DNA of 64,000 nucleotides from JBGSQR01 sp964509295 (lineage in GTDB: Bacteria > Desulfobacterota > Desulfuromonadia > Geobacterales > Pseudopelobacteraceae). The stretch lies in the NCBI GenBank assembly GCA_964509295.1, contig CAZDWS010000002.1:279378-343377 (forward strand), written 5' to 3'. Made by a program: the position numbers and the translations under genes. Below, piece by piece: positions 35,446 to 43,466 of the stretch (positions are counted from its first letter, which is position 1; each line of letters begins with the position of its first letter). The notes beneath the pieces are model-generated. The model made no database searches. It saw only the letters and a program-made list of their open reading frames with translations, and was not told where the DNA came from.

Positions 35446-37930
35446 TTCAGTTAAGAAACCAAGAAAAAAAGCGTTAAAGGCTGCTGATAAAAATACAGCA
35501 AAAGAAGTGGAAACTCAGGACGCTGAAGAACTGAAAATTCCTGATGTTCTGCCATTGTTGCCAGTACGCGACGTGGTGGTCTATCCGTTCATGATCATAC
35601 CGCTTTTTGTCGGGCGCGAGATGTCAGTCAAAGCCGTAGACAGCGCTTTGGCCGGTGACCGCATGATCCTGCTGGCAACCCAGCATGAAATCGGCGAGGA
35701 AGATCCTTCTCCTGATAAGATATATCGTGTCGGTACAGTTGCCATGATCATGCGTATGCTCAAGCTGCCGGACGGCAGGGTCAAGATCCTGGTTCAGGGA
35801 CTTGCCAAGGCCAGAATACTTGAGTTTGAAAAGGACAAGCCGTTTCACTCCGTACACATTGAGCGCATGAATGATGTTCCGTTGCTTGATATGACACTGG
35901 AAACAGAAGCCCTGATCCGCACAGTTCGCGAACAGCTGGTCAAGGCTGTTGAGCTGGGTAAGCAGATTCCTCCGGAAGTGGTTGTTATCCTGGAAAACAT
36001 TCAGGATCCTGGTAGCATGGCGGATTTGATTGCCAGTAATCTGGGACTTAAGGTTACGGATGCCCAGACCCTGCTTGAAACGGTAGATCCGATTACCCGT
36101 CTGACCAAGGTGAACGAAATTCTTAACCGCGAAGTCGAACTGCTCAGCGTCCAGGCCAAGATTCAGAGTGCCGCCCGTGAGGAAATGGGCAAGAACCAGC
36201 GAGAATATTACCTGCGTGAGCAGATGCGGGCTATTCAGCAGGAACTGGGCGACGGGGATGGCAAAGAGGAAATGGGCGAGATCAGAAAGGCGATCGAGGC
36301 CGCAAAAATGCCGGAAGCTGTTGAAAAAGAAGCCTTCAAACAGCTTTCCAGGCTGGAAAATATGCACCAGGATTCTGGTGAAGCCGGCATTATCAGGACT
36401 TACCTTGATTGGCTGGTTGAGATCCCCTGGAGCAAATCCAGTCGTGACAGCCTGGATATCATCAGGGCCGAAAAGATTTTGAATGACGATCACTTCTATC
36501 TGGACAAGATCAAGGAGCGCATTCTTGAATTCCTGTCCGTACGCAAGTTGAAAAAGAAGATGAAAGGTCCGATTATCTGCTTTGTCGGTCCTCCAGGTGT
36601 TGGTAAAACCTCTCTGGGTAAGTCAATTGCCAGAGCCATGAATCGCAAGTTTGTTCGCATGTCGCTGGGCGGCGTCAGGGATGAGGCCGAAATTCGCGGC
36701 CATCGACGCACTTATATCGGCGCACTGCCTGGCCGCATCATTCAGGCAATGAAACAGGCCGGTACTAATAATCCGGTCATCATGCTGGACGAGATCGACA
36801 AACTGGGTTACGACTACAAGGGCGATCCTTCATCAGCACTGCTGGAAGTACTGGACCCGGAACAGAACCATTCTTTTTCGGATCATTACATCAACCAGCC
36901 GTTCAATCTTTCTAATGTCATGTTCATTGCCACGGCCAACCAGATTGATCCGGTCCCTTCGGCACTGCGTGACCGTATGGAAGTCATTAATCTTGCCGGT
37001 TACACCGAGGAAGAGAAACTGCAAATAGCCCATCGCTATCTGGAGCCGCGTCAGTTGAAAGAAAACGGATTGAAGACAAAGAACATTACTTTTGATGATT
37101 CTGCAATCAAGGAAATTATAGCCAAATATACCCGTGAAGCTGGATTGCGAAATCTGGAGCGGGAAATTGGCAAGGTCTGTCGTAAAGTGGCCCGCAAAGT
37201 TGCCGAAGGCAATAAGCAGCTCGTCAAGGTGACCAGCAAAAATATACCGACTTATCTGGGTGCGCCCAAATATGTGCGGGAAGAGGATCTGGATAAAAAT
37301 GAAATCGGTGTTGTGAACGGGCTTGCCTGGACACCGGTGGGTGGTGAGATTCTGCACATTGAAGCTACACTGATGGAAGGTAAAGCCGGATTGACTCTGA
37401 CCGGTCAGCTGGGAGACGTCATGAAGGAGTCTGCACAGGCAGCCCATTCATACATTCGCGCTCACGCCTCCGAATTCCATATTAAACCGGAGTTCTTCCA
37501 GAAGCATGAAATTCATGTTCATGTGCCAGCCGGTGCAATTCCTAAAGACGGCCCCTCAGCCGGTGTTGCCATGACAACGGCGCTGGTATCTGTGATTACC
37601 CGTAATCCGGTTAAAAAAGATGTGGCTATGACCGGTGAGATTACCCTGCGCGGCAAAGTTCTGCCAATCGGAGGGTTGAAAGAAAAAATCCTGGCAGCAG
37701 TCCGTTCCGAGATGAAGACGGTTATTATTCCGTTTCAGAATAAGAAAGATCTGGAGGATGTTCCTGCTGATATCCTGAAAAAAGTGAAAATTGTTCCGGT
37801 TAAAATGATTGATGAAGTGCTCAAGGTCGCCCTGGAAAAATATCCGACACCGCTGCCGCCGAAAGATAAGGAAAAGTTACCTGATCCCGCCGGCAAAAAG
37901 TCCAAGGCTGGAAATGGTGCACAGGTGTGA
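35438..37930 (+). CDS. lon: ATP-dependent Lon protease
   Basis: An 830-residue AAA+ serine protease degrading misfolded and selected regulatory proteins in the cytoplasm. The TTG start (35438) follows AAAGGAG by eight bases. N-terminal LON substrate domain (IPDVLPLLPVRDVVVYPFMI), coiled middle region, Walker A GPPGVGKTS (about residue 385), Walker B VIMLDEIDKL, sensor region MFIATANQIDPVP, and C-terminal protease domain with catalytic Ser in PKDGPSAGVAM and Lys in IGGLKEKILAA. The C-terminus is Lys-rich. It overlaps hsp20 upstream and thiL downstream (GTGA), making a compact operon. Length is normal. Confidence 0.97.
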   Translation: MSDSVKKPRKKALKAADKNTAKEVETQDAEELKIPDVLPLLPVRDVVVYPFMIIPLFVGREMSVKAVDSALAGDRMILLATQHEIGEEDPSPDKIYRVGTVAMIMRMLKLPDGRVKILVQGLAKARILEFEKDKPFHSVHIERMNDVPLLDMTLETEALIRTVREQLVKAVELGKQIPPEVVVILENIQDPGSMADLIASNLGLKVTDAQTLLETVDPITRLTKVNEILNREVELLSVQAKIQSAAREEMGKNQREYYLREQMRAIQQELGDGDGKEEMGEIRKAIEAAKMPEAVEKEAFKQLSRLENMHQDSGEAGIIRTYLDWLVEIPWSKSSRDSLDIIRAEKILNDDHFYLDKIKERILEFLSVRKLKKKMKGPIICFVGPPGVGKTSLGKSIARAMNRKFVRMSLGGVRDEAEIRGHRRTYIGALPGRIIQAMKQAGTNNPVIMLDEIDKLGYDYKGDPSSALLEVLDPEQNHSFSDHYINQPFNLSNVMFIATANQIDPVPSALRDRMEVINLAGYTEEEKLQIAHRYLEPRQLKENGLKTKNITFDDSAIKEIIAKYTREAGLRNLEREIGKVCRKVARKVAEGNKQLVKVTSKNIPTYLGAPKYVREEDLDKNEIGVVNGLAWTPVGGEILHIEATLMEGKAGLTLTGQLGDVMKESAQAAHSYIRAHASEFHIKPEFFQKHEIHVHVPAGAIPKDGPSAGVAMTTALVSVITRNPVKKDVAMTGEITLRGKVLPIGGLKEKILAAVRSEMKTVIIPFQNKKDLEDVPADILKKVKIVPVKMIDEVLKVALEKYPTPLPPKDKEKLPDPAGKKSKAGNGAQV

Positions 37931-38946
37931 AGCTTGAAAATCTGGGCGAATTCGGTCTGATTGATCGTATCTCCGAAAAAGTTTCCAATGGTAAAGGCGT
38001 CATCACCGGTATCGGTGATGACGCTGCTGTTACTGAGCTTTCACCCGGCATGCAGCTGCTGACCTCCACCGATATGTTGCTGGAGGATATACACTTTCGA
38101 CTTAAATGGCATGATCCCTACCGTCTGGGGCGCAAGTCCCTGGCGGTCAGTATTTCCGATATTGCCGCCATGGGCGGCATACCCCGCTGGGCTTTACTGT
38201 CGCTTGCCATCCCCAAAGATTATCCGCTCGAAGATCTTGATGCCTTTACCAATGGTTTTCTCTCCATGGCTGCTGAATATGGTGTTTCACTGATTGGCGG
38301 CGATACCTGTTCGTCAAAATCCGGTCTGGTCATTTCTGTGACAATCATGGGAGAACAGCTGCCACAGTTTGTAGTAAGGCGCGATGGAGCCAGGCCTGGA
38401 GATGAAATATGGGTCACCGGTACGCTGGGTGATGCGGCATTTGGGCTGGAATTGCTGGAAAATAATAAGCTCCCTCGCCCTCTGGGAGAGGGTTGGGGTG
38501 AGGGCGGGGTTGATTACATTATTTCCCGTCTGCTCGACCCGACTCCGCAAACCACTGCCGGTCGAGTTCTGGCTGAATCCGGTCTGGTGTCAGCCATGAT
38601 TGACATCAGTGATGGCATTCTGTCCGACTTCGAGCACATTGCTGACTTGTCGGGTGTTGGTGGTATAATTCATCTTAATGCGCTTCCCTATTCGGAAAGT
38701 TTTCGCACAATGGCTGAAAAACTGCCGATGTTTCCTTTTAACATGCTGCTTTCCGGTGGTGAAGATTACCAACTTGCCTTTACTGCTCATGCAGGTAACA
38801 GGGAAAAAATTTCTAATATTATGAAAAAATCTGGCATTCCGGCCTCTCCTGTTGGTATAGTAACAAGTCTGCCCGGAGTAACAGTCCTGAGACCTGACGG
38901 AACCCCCTATCTCCTGCAAAAACATGGATTTAATCATTTTAAATAA
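37927..38946 (+). CDS. thiL: Thiamine-monophosphate kinase with an in-frame repeat insertion
   Basis: Phosphorylates thiamine monophosphate to TPP, the last step of the pathway. It has 339 residues from a GTG that overlaps the lon stop. Family marks: GEFGLIDRIS, TGIGDDAAV (metal site), AVSISDIAAMGGIPRWALLS, SLIGGDTCSSKSGLVISVT, and SGGEDYQLAF. At about residues 181-195 the sequence LPRPLGEGWGEGG is encoded by a copy of a dispersed intergenic repeat (38470-38512). The frame is kept, between the DAAFGLELLE helix and the IISRLLDP segment, so the enzyme probably tolerates a surface loop of about 15 residues. Next is the TPP-dependent transketolase. Confidence 0.94.
   Translation: MKLENLGEFGLIDRISEKVSNGKGVITGIGDDAAVTELSPGMQLLTSTDMLLEDIHFRLKWHDPYRLGRKSLAVSISDIAAMGGIPRWALLSLAIPKDYPLEDLDAFTNGFLSMAAEYGVSLIGGDTCSSKSGLVISVTIMGEQLPQFVVRRDGARPGDEIWVTGTLGDAAFGLELLENNKLPRPLGEGWGEGGVDYIISRLLDPTPQTTAGRVLAESGLVSAMIDISDGILSDFEHIADLSGVGGIIHLNALPYSESFRTMAEKLPMFPFNMLLSGGEDYQLAFTAHAGNREKISNIMKKSGIPASPVGIVTSLPGVTVLRPDGTPYLLQKHGFNHFK
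38470..38512. repeat. GGGAGAGGG dispersed repeat inside thiL
   Basis: The segment CTCGCCCTCTGGGAGAGGGT followed by TGGGGTGAGGGCGGGG is the same family as the intergenic copies at 42091-42137 and 51052-51140. It lies in frame in thiL and encodes PRPLGEGWGEGG. Confidence 0.85.
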
Positions 38947-38968
38947 GACGTATTTGAAAGGGACAGCA

Positions 38969-40972
38969 ATGCAACCTGTAGAAATTCCAGCTCAAAAGGC
39001 CCGGCTTTGTGCCGATGCCATTCGTTTTCTCTCCGTAGATGCAGTAGAACAGGCCAACTCCGGTCATCCCGGATTACCAATGGGCGCTGCTGACTGTGCT
39101 TTTGCCCTGTGGGGTAATTTCCTGAACTTCAATCCTGCTGACCCAAGCTGGCCAAACCGCGACCGTTTCGTTCTCTCTGCCGGACATGGTTCCATGCTGC
39201 TTTACTCACTGTTGCATCTATTTGGTTATGACCTGCCACTGGAAGAACTGAAAAACTTTCGTCAGTGGGGCAGCAAAACTCCCGGTCACCCGGAGTTCGG
39301 CCATACGGTCGGCGTTGAAGTTACCACCGGTCCTTTGGGGCAGGGCGTGGCAAACGCCGTAGGAATGGCAATTGCCTCCAAAATGGCTGGCGAGCGTTTT
39401 AATGCCGGTGACTTCAGTCCGATTGATCATACTGTTTATGCGCTGGCTGGCGACGGTTGTCTGCAGGAAGGTATCAGCTATGAAGCAGCTGCCCTGGCAG
39501 GTCATTTGAAGCTTGGTAATCTGGTCTGCATCTATGACGACAACGGTATCACCATTGAAGGTAAGACGAACCTGGCCTGGTCTGAAGATGTAGAAGGCCG
39601 CTTTGTGGCTTGTGGTTGGCACGTGCAGAAGATTGATGGTCATGATTATGGTCAGATCATGAAAGCCATCGCCGCAGCCAAGGCAGAAAAAGAAAAACCT
39701 TCCATTATTATGGCTAAAACCCATATTGCTTTCGGCAGTCCGGCTAAACAGGATTCAGCCGGTGCACACGGTTCTCCGCTGGGCAATGTTGAAATCGCCG
39801 CGACTCGCGCCAATCTTGGCTGGAATTACGGTTCTTTCGAAGTCCCTCAGGAAGTTCGAGACATCTGCTCCAACCGCGTAGACGAATTGAAGCAGCGTTA
39901 TAATACCTGGCAGCGCGGTTTTGCAGCCTGGCATGCATCCAATCCTGAAAAAGCAAAACTTTGGGATGAAATGTGGAACAAACACCTGCCGGCAGATCTG
40001 TGTGAGCAGCTGATTGCTGTTGTTGGCAGCAAGGATGGAGCAACACGTTCCATTTCCGGTTCTGTCCTGCAGAAAGTTGCAGAACTGGTTCCTTCCGTAG
40101 TCGGCGGCTCGGCTGACCTGGCTCCGTCCAACAACAGTGATATCAAAGGTTCAGCCTCAGTGCAGACCGGCACCTTTGGCGGTAAAAACCTGCATTACGG
40201 TATTCGTGAGCATGCCATGGGCGCTGTTATTAACGGCATGGGACTCTATGGTTGCTTCATTCCTTATGGTGCAACCTTCCTGGTCTTTTCCGATTACTGC
40301 CGTCCGTCAGTCAGATTGTCTGCATTGATGAATCTGCAGGCGATTTATATCTTTACCCATGATTCTTTCTTTGTCGGAGAAGACGGTCCAACTCACCAGC
40401 CCATCGAGCATGTTGCTTCTTTGCGTATGATTCCCGGGCTGCAGGTAATTCGTCCCGCTGATGGCCTGGAAACTGCTGTTGCCTGGGATTCGGCGCTCAG
40501 AAAAACCAACGGCCCGACCGCATTGATCCTGTCACGCCAGAAGCTGCCTGTTATTACCCGTTCGGCTGATTTCTGCAACTGCGATCTGGCCAAGGGTGGT
40601 TATGTTGTTTCCACTCCGCAAGGCCAGCCGGATGTTGTCATCATGGCAACCGGTTCTGAAGTTCATGTGGCTGCCGATGCTGCTGTAGCGCTTGCAGCCG
40701 AGGGCATCAAGGCTCGTATCGTTTCTGTTCCATGCCTGGAGCAGTTCATGGCTCAGCCACAGGAATATCGCAATCAGCTGCTGCCCGCCGGTATCCCGCG
40801 CGTGGCCGTTGAAGCTGGTCGTGGAGAATCCTGGGGGCGTCTGATCGGATGCGACGGTCTGTTTATCGGTATTGATCATTTTGGCGCTTCCGCTCCTGGT
40901 GAAATTCTGGCCGAGAAGTTCGGTCTAACCGCTCCTCAGGTTGCTGAGAAGATCAAAGCCTTTTTGAAATAA
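38969..40972 (+). CDS. tkt: Transketolase
   Basis: TPP- and metal-dependent enzyme of the non-oxidative pentose phosphate pathway, transferring two-carbon units between ketoses and aldoses. It has 667 residues from the ATG at 38969 (AAAGGGA upstream; the longer frame runs back over thiL). Marks: the opening ADAIRFLSVDAVEQANSGHP, TPP motif GDGCLQEGISYEAAALAG with the closing N in YDDNGITIEG, the central FVLSAGHGSMLLYSLLHLFG, and the second-domain GIREHAMGAVINGMGLYG with the catalytic Glu. It follows thiL by 22 bases and precedes crp/fnr by 10. Confidence 0.97.
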   Translation: MQPVEIPAQKARLCADAIRFLSVDAVEQANSGHPGLPMGAADCAFALWGNFLNFNPADPSWPNRDRFVLSAGHGSMLLYSLLHLFGYDLPLEELKNFRQWGSKTPGHPEFGHTVGVEVTTGPLGQGVANAVGMAIASKMAGERFNAGDFSPIDHTVYALAGDGCLQEGISYEAAALAGHLKLGNLVCIYDDNGITIEGKTNLAWSEDVEGRFVACGWHVQKIDGHDYGQIMKAIAAAKAEKEKPSIIMAKTHIAFGSPAKQDSAGAHGSPLGNVEIAATRANLGWNYGSFEVPQEVRDICSNRVDELKQRYNTWQRGFAAWHASNPEKAKLWDEMWNKHLPADLCEQLIAVVGSKDGATRSISGSVLQKVAELVPSVVGGSADLAPSNNSDIKGSASVQTGTFGGKNLHYGIREHAMGAVINGMGLYGCFIPYGATFLVFSDYCRPSVRLSALMNLQAIYIFTHDSFFVGEDGPTHQPIEHVASLRMIPGLQVIRPADGLETAVAWDSALRKTNGPTALILSRQKLPVITRSADFCNCDLAKGGYVVSTPQGQPDVVIMATGSEVHVAADAAVALAAEGIKARIVSVPCLEQFMAQPQEYRNQLLPAGIPRVAVEAGRGESWGRLIGCDGLFIGIDHFGASAPGEILAEKFGLTAPQVAEKIKAFLK

Positions 40973-40982
40973 CTGTGACCAT

Positions 40983-41672
40983 ATGGAACTGATAGCCCTT
41001 CTCAAAAAACCGTTGCTTTTTTCCGGGTTGAACGAAGCCGACCTTTCTGAACTTGCCACCATTACGGTGCGTCGCAAGTTCAGAAAGGGCGAGTCGCTGT
41101 TTTCAGCCGGAGATGATGCCAATGGATTTTATCTGTTGGTTAGCGGCAGCATCAAGCTCTGCCGCATCTCTCCCGATGGCAGGGAAAAAGTGCTGCATTT
41201 TGTTCAGCCGGGTGAGACCTTTGCCGAAGCGGCTTTTTTCGGTGATGGTAAATATCCGGCAGAAGCGCGTGCTCTGGCCTCCGGTGAAGCCTTGTATCTG
41301 CCAAAGGCCGGTTTCATGGAGCTGATGAGCCGCAATCCCAGCTTTACACTGAATCTGGTTGTGTCGCTTTCCATGATGCTGCGTCAGTTTGCCCGCCAGA
41401 TAGAGGAGCTGTCTTTTGCCGATGTCACATCCCGACTGGCTTCCTTTCTAATCCGGCGTGTGGATGAAAAATCCACCAGTTATGCCGGTATTACCTACAT
41501 TGATCTGGGTGTGAAAAAAGGTGAGTTGGCTTCCCGTCTTGGTACGGCCAGTGAAACTATTTCCCGCACCTTGCGTAAAATGAAGGATGAAGGGATCATC
41601 GAAGTACAGGGAAGCAAGGTGATCATTCACCAGATGGATAAGCTGCAGAATCTTTGTGAACGGCACGAGTAG
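40983..41672 (+). CDS. Crp/Fnr family transcriptional regulator
   Basis: A 229-residue regulator with an N-terminal cyclic-nucleotide-binding-type domain (about residues 10-125: FRKGESLFSAGDDANGFYLL) and a C-terminal winged helix (about 150-220: KKGELASRLGTASETISRTL). The Fnr-type N-terminal cysteine cluster is missing, so it is not an iron-sulfur oxygen sensor of that kind. The phosphate cassette is not a clear match to cAMP-binding CRP, so the ligand is open. Last gene of the hsp20-lon-thiL-tkt run, ending in a terminator at 41725-41755. Confidence 0.9.
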   Translation: MELIALLKKPLLFSGLNEADLSELATITVRRKFRKGESLFSAGDDANGFYLLVSGSIKLCRISPDGREKVLHFVQPGETFAEAAFFGDGKYPAEARALASGEALYLPKAGFMELMSRNPSFTLNLVVSLSMMLRQFARQIEELSFADVTSRLASFLIRRVDEKSTSYAGITYIDLGVKKGELASRLGTASETISRTLRKMKDEGIIEVQGSKVIIHQMDKLQNLCERHE

Positions 41673-41724
41673 AACATCGGATTGAATTAAAGTATTTTTT
41701 TGTATTTAATGGGTTTGACCGCCT

Positions 41725-41755
41725 GCTGGGTGAGTGCAGTCACCTGCATTTTTTT
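41725..41755 (+). terminator. Intrinsic terminator after the crp/fnr gene
   Basis: GCTGGGTGA and TCACCTGC pair around a GTGCAG loop and are followed by seven T residues. It closes the hsp20-lon-thiL-tkt-crp unit. Confidence 0.75.
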
Positions 41756-41790
41756 CAAAAATTTTCAGTATGAGACAGTCATTAAATCGC

Positions 41791-41819
41791 TTGATAATAT
41801 GAATCTGGAAGCGTAATAA
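41791..41819 (+). promoter_or_regulatory. Promoter for the 6S RNA gene
   Basis: TTGATA (41791-41796), 17-base spacer, TAATAA (41814-41819). The predicted start falls about 10 bases before the first base of the closing stem of the 6S-like RNA. Confidence 0.55.
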
Positions 41820-41837
41820 TATAAACAGTAAACGATG

Positions 41838-42018
41838 TTCTCTCTGTCCTGTTCGCTGCTTTTATAGTGCCCGGGCGGAATAAACAAAGAACGGGAGATC
41901 TTTCAATAACGTGGTGTGCTGCCCCATTTTGCGGGAATTGCCTGAAGCGTTACAAGATCGCCCACCTGTTAAATACACGCTGGAGGCCTCCTCTAGTCGT
42001 CGGCAGGGTGGAGAGAAT
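41838..42018 (+). ncRNA. ssrS: 6S RNA (likely)
   Basis: About 180 bases with no protein frame, between a promoter and a strong terminator. The ends pair: TTCTCTCTGTCCTG (from 41838) against CAGGGTGGAGAGAA (to 42017), forming the closing stem. Inner pairing GATCTT...AAGATC and CGGGCGG...CCGCCC-like segments leaves a large central unpaired bubble, the promoter-mimicking shape of 6S RNA. The 5' part (CTGTTCGCTGC...GCCCGGGCGG) resembles the conserved 6S 5' region and the length matches. 6S RNA binds and stores housekeeping RNA polymerase in stationary phase. The call rests on structure and general resemblance. Confidence 0.72.
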
Positions 42019-42020
42019 TT

Positions 42021-42058
42021 AAAAAGGGTAGCTGTCTTTCGAGACGGCTACCCTTTTT
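42021..42058. terminator. Bidirectional terminator between the 6S gene and thiC
   Basis: AAAAAGGGTAGC..GTCT, a TTCG tetraloop, then AGAC.GCTACCCTTTTT. The stable 12-base stem has A and T tracts on both sides. It ends the 6S transcript and can also stop the convergent thiC transcript. Confidence 0.9.
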
Positions 42059-42090
42059 AAATTGTAATTACTGTTTTGCTTGAGTTTTAA

Positions 42091-42137
42091 AACCCTCATC
42101 CGCCCTTTCAGGGCACCTTCTCCCAGAGGGAGAAGGG
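42091..42137. repeat. GGGAGAGGG dispersed repeat, intergenic copy
   Basis: ACCCTCATCCGCCCTTTCAG and then CCTTCTCCCAGAGGGAGAAG, downstream of thiC. Same family as the copy inside thiL and the pair at 51052-51140. Confidence 0.8.
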
Positions 42138-42144
42138 AACACAA

Positions 42145-43431
42145 TTACCTCGCCATGGCGTTATCCATTACCTTGTAGGCACAGAACTCACCGCACATGG
42201 TACAGGCACCATGGTCGGATACGGGAGAGTTGCCGCGAACCGTCCTGGCTTTTTCCGGGTCAAGCGCCAGGGCGTACTGCCCTTCCCAGTCCAGCTTTTT
42301 ACGGCATTTTGCCATGGCAATATCCTTGTCCATGGCACCTTTGACGCCTTTGGCGATATCACCGGCATGGGCGGCTATGCGAGAGGCGATCACTCCATCA
42401 CGTACATCCTGGGCATCCGGCAGACGCAAGTGCTCGCTTGGTGTTACGTAGCAGAGGAAGTCTGCTCCGGCAGCTGCAGCAATCGCTCCGCCAATCGCAC
42501 AGGTGATGTGGTCATAACCGGGAGCGATGTCTGTAACCAGAGGCCCAAGTACGTAGAATGGTGCGCCGTGACAGAGTCTTTTCTGCAGCTGGATGTTGGT
42601 CTGGATCTGGTTCAGTGGAACGTGTCCCGGACCTTCGATCATAACCTGAACTCCTGCTGCCTGGGCGCGCTGGGTCAGTTCACCCAGAATGATCAACTCA
42701 TGAATCTGGGCGCGGTCTGTTGCATCGGCCAGACAGCCGGGGCGGAAACCGTCCCCCAGCGACAGGGTCATGTCGTATTCTTTGGTGATTTCCAGCAACT
42801 TGTCGAAATGTTCAAAGAGCGGGTTTTCCTGGTTGTTGTAACGCATCCATTCAATGGTGAAAGCTCCGCCTCGGGAAACAACATCCATGATGCGCCCTTC
42901 GTTCTGCATCCGCTCAACAGTACTGCGGGTTACTCCGCAATGAACGGTAATAAAGTCTACGCCATCTTCAGCATGCTTAATGATACCGGCAAAGATGTCG
43001 TCCACAGTCATGTCAACGATGGCTTTCTTTTTAACCCGCACCGCATCCAGGGCGGCCTGATAAAGCGGCACACTGCCGATACAGGCGTTTGTTTCGGCAA
43101 CGATAGCACGTCTGATTTCATCCACCGGTCCGCCTGTTGACAGGTCCATCAGGGCATCTGCACCATGAAAGACAGCTATACGGGCTTTTTCCAGCTCTTT
43201 CTGCATGTCTGTGTCATCTGACGATGAACCGATATTGGCATTTACCTTGGTGCGTAGTCCTGCTCCGACAGGCAGGGGCATACCGTTCAAATGTTTGATA
43301 TTGTGGCAGATGACAATGTTTCCGGCAGCCATGCCATCGCGGATGAATTCTGGTGCAACACCTTCTGCTGCTGCAGCAATCTGCATTTTTTCGGTAATGA
43401 CGCCCCTGCGGGCGAATTCAAGCTGGGTCAT
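42145..43431 (-). CDS. thiC: Phosphomethylpyrimidine synthase
   Basis: Radical-SAM enzyme converting aminoimidazole ribotide to hydroxymethylpyrimidine phosphate for thiamine. It has 428 residues, the short ThiC form lacking the long N-terminal extension. Visible: INANIGSSSDDTD-like stretch (KVNANIGSSSDDTDMQKELE), GGPVDEIRRAIVAETNACIG, HCGVTR, LSLGDGFRPGCLADA, EGPGHVPLNQI, and the C-terminal cluster motif CTMCGEFCAYK whose three cysteines bind the 4Fe-4S cluster. It lies 35 bases after thiE-thiD and shares its TPP riboswitch. Confidence 0.96.
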   Translation of the reverse strand: MTQLEFARRGVITEKMQIAAAAEGVAPEFIRDGMAAGNIVICHNIKHLNGMPLPVGAGLRTKVNANIGSSSDDTDMQKELEKARIAVFHGADALMDLSTGGPVDEIRRAIVAETNACIGSVPLYQAALDAVRVKKKAIVDMTVDDIFAGIIKHAEDGVDFITVHCGVTRSTVERMQNEGRIMDVVSRGGAFTIEWMRYNNQENPLFEHFDKLLEITKEYDMTLSLGDGFRPGCLADATDRAQIHELIILGELTQRAQAAGVQVMIEGPGHVPLNQIQTNIQLQKRLCHGAPFYVLGPLVTDIAPGYDHITCAIGGAIAAAAGADFLCYVTPSEHLRLPDAQDVRDGVIASRIAAHAGDIAKGVKGAMDKDIAMAKCRKKLDWEGQYALALDPEKARTVRGNSPVSDHGACTMCGEFCAYKVMDNAMAR

Positions 43432-43466
43432 TAAATACTCCGTATGATTTTAATGTAAATGCTCTT

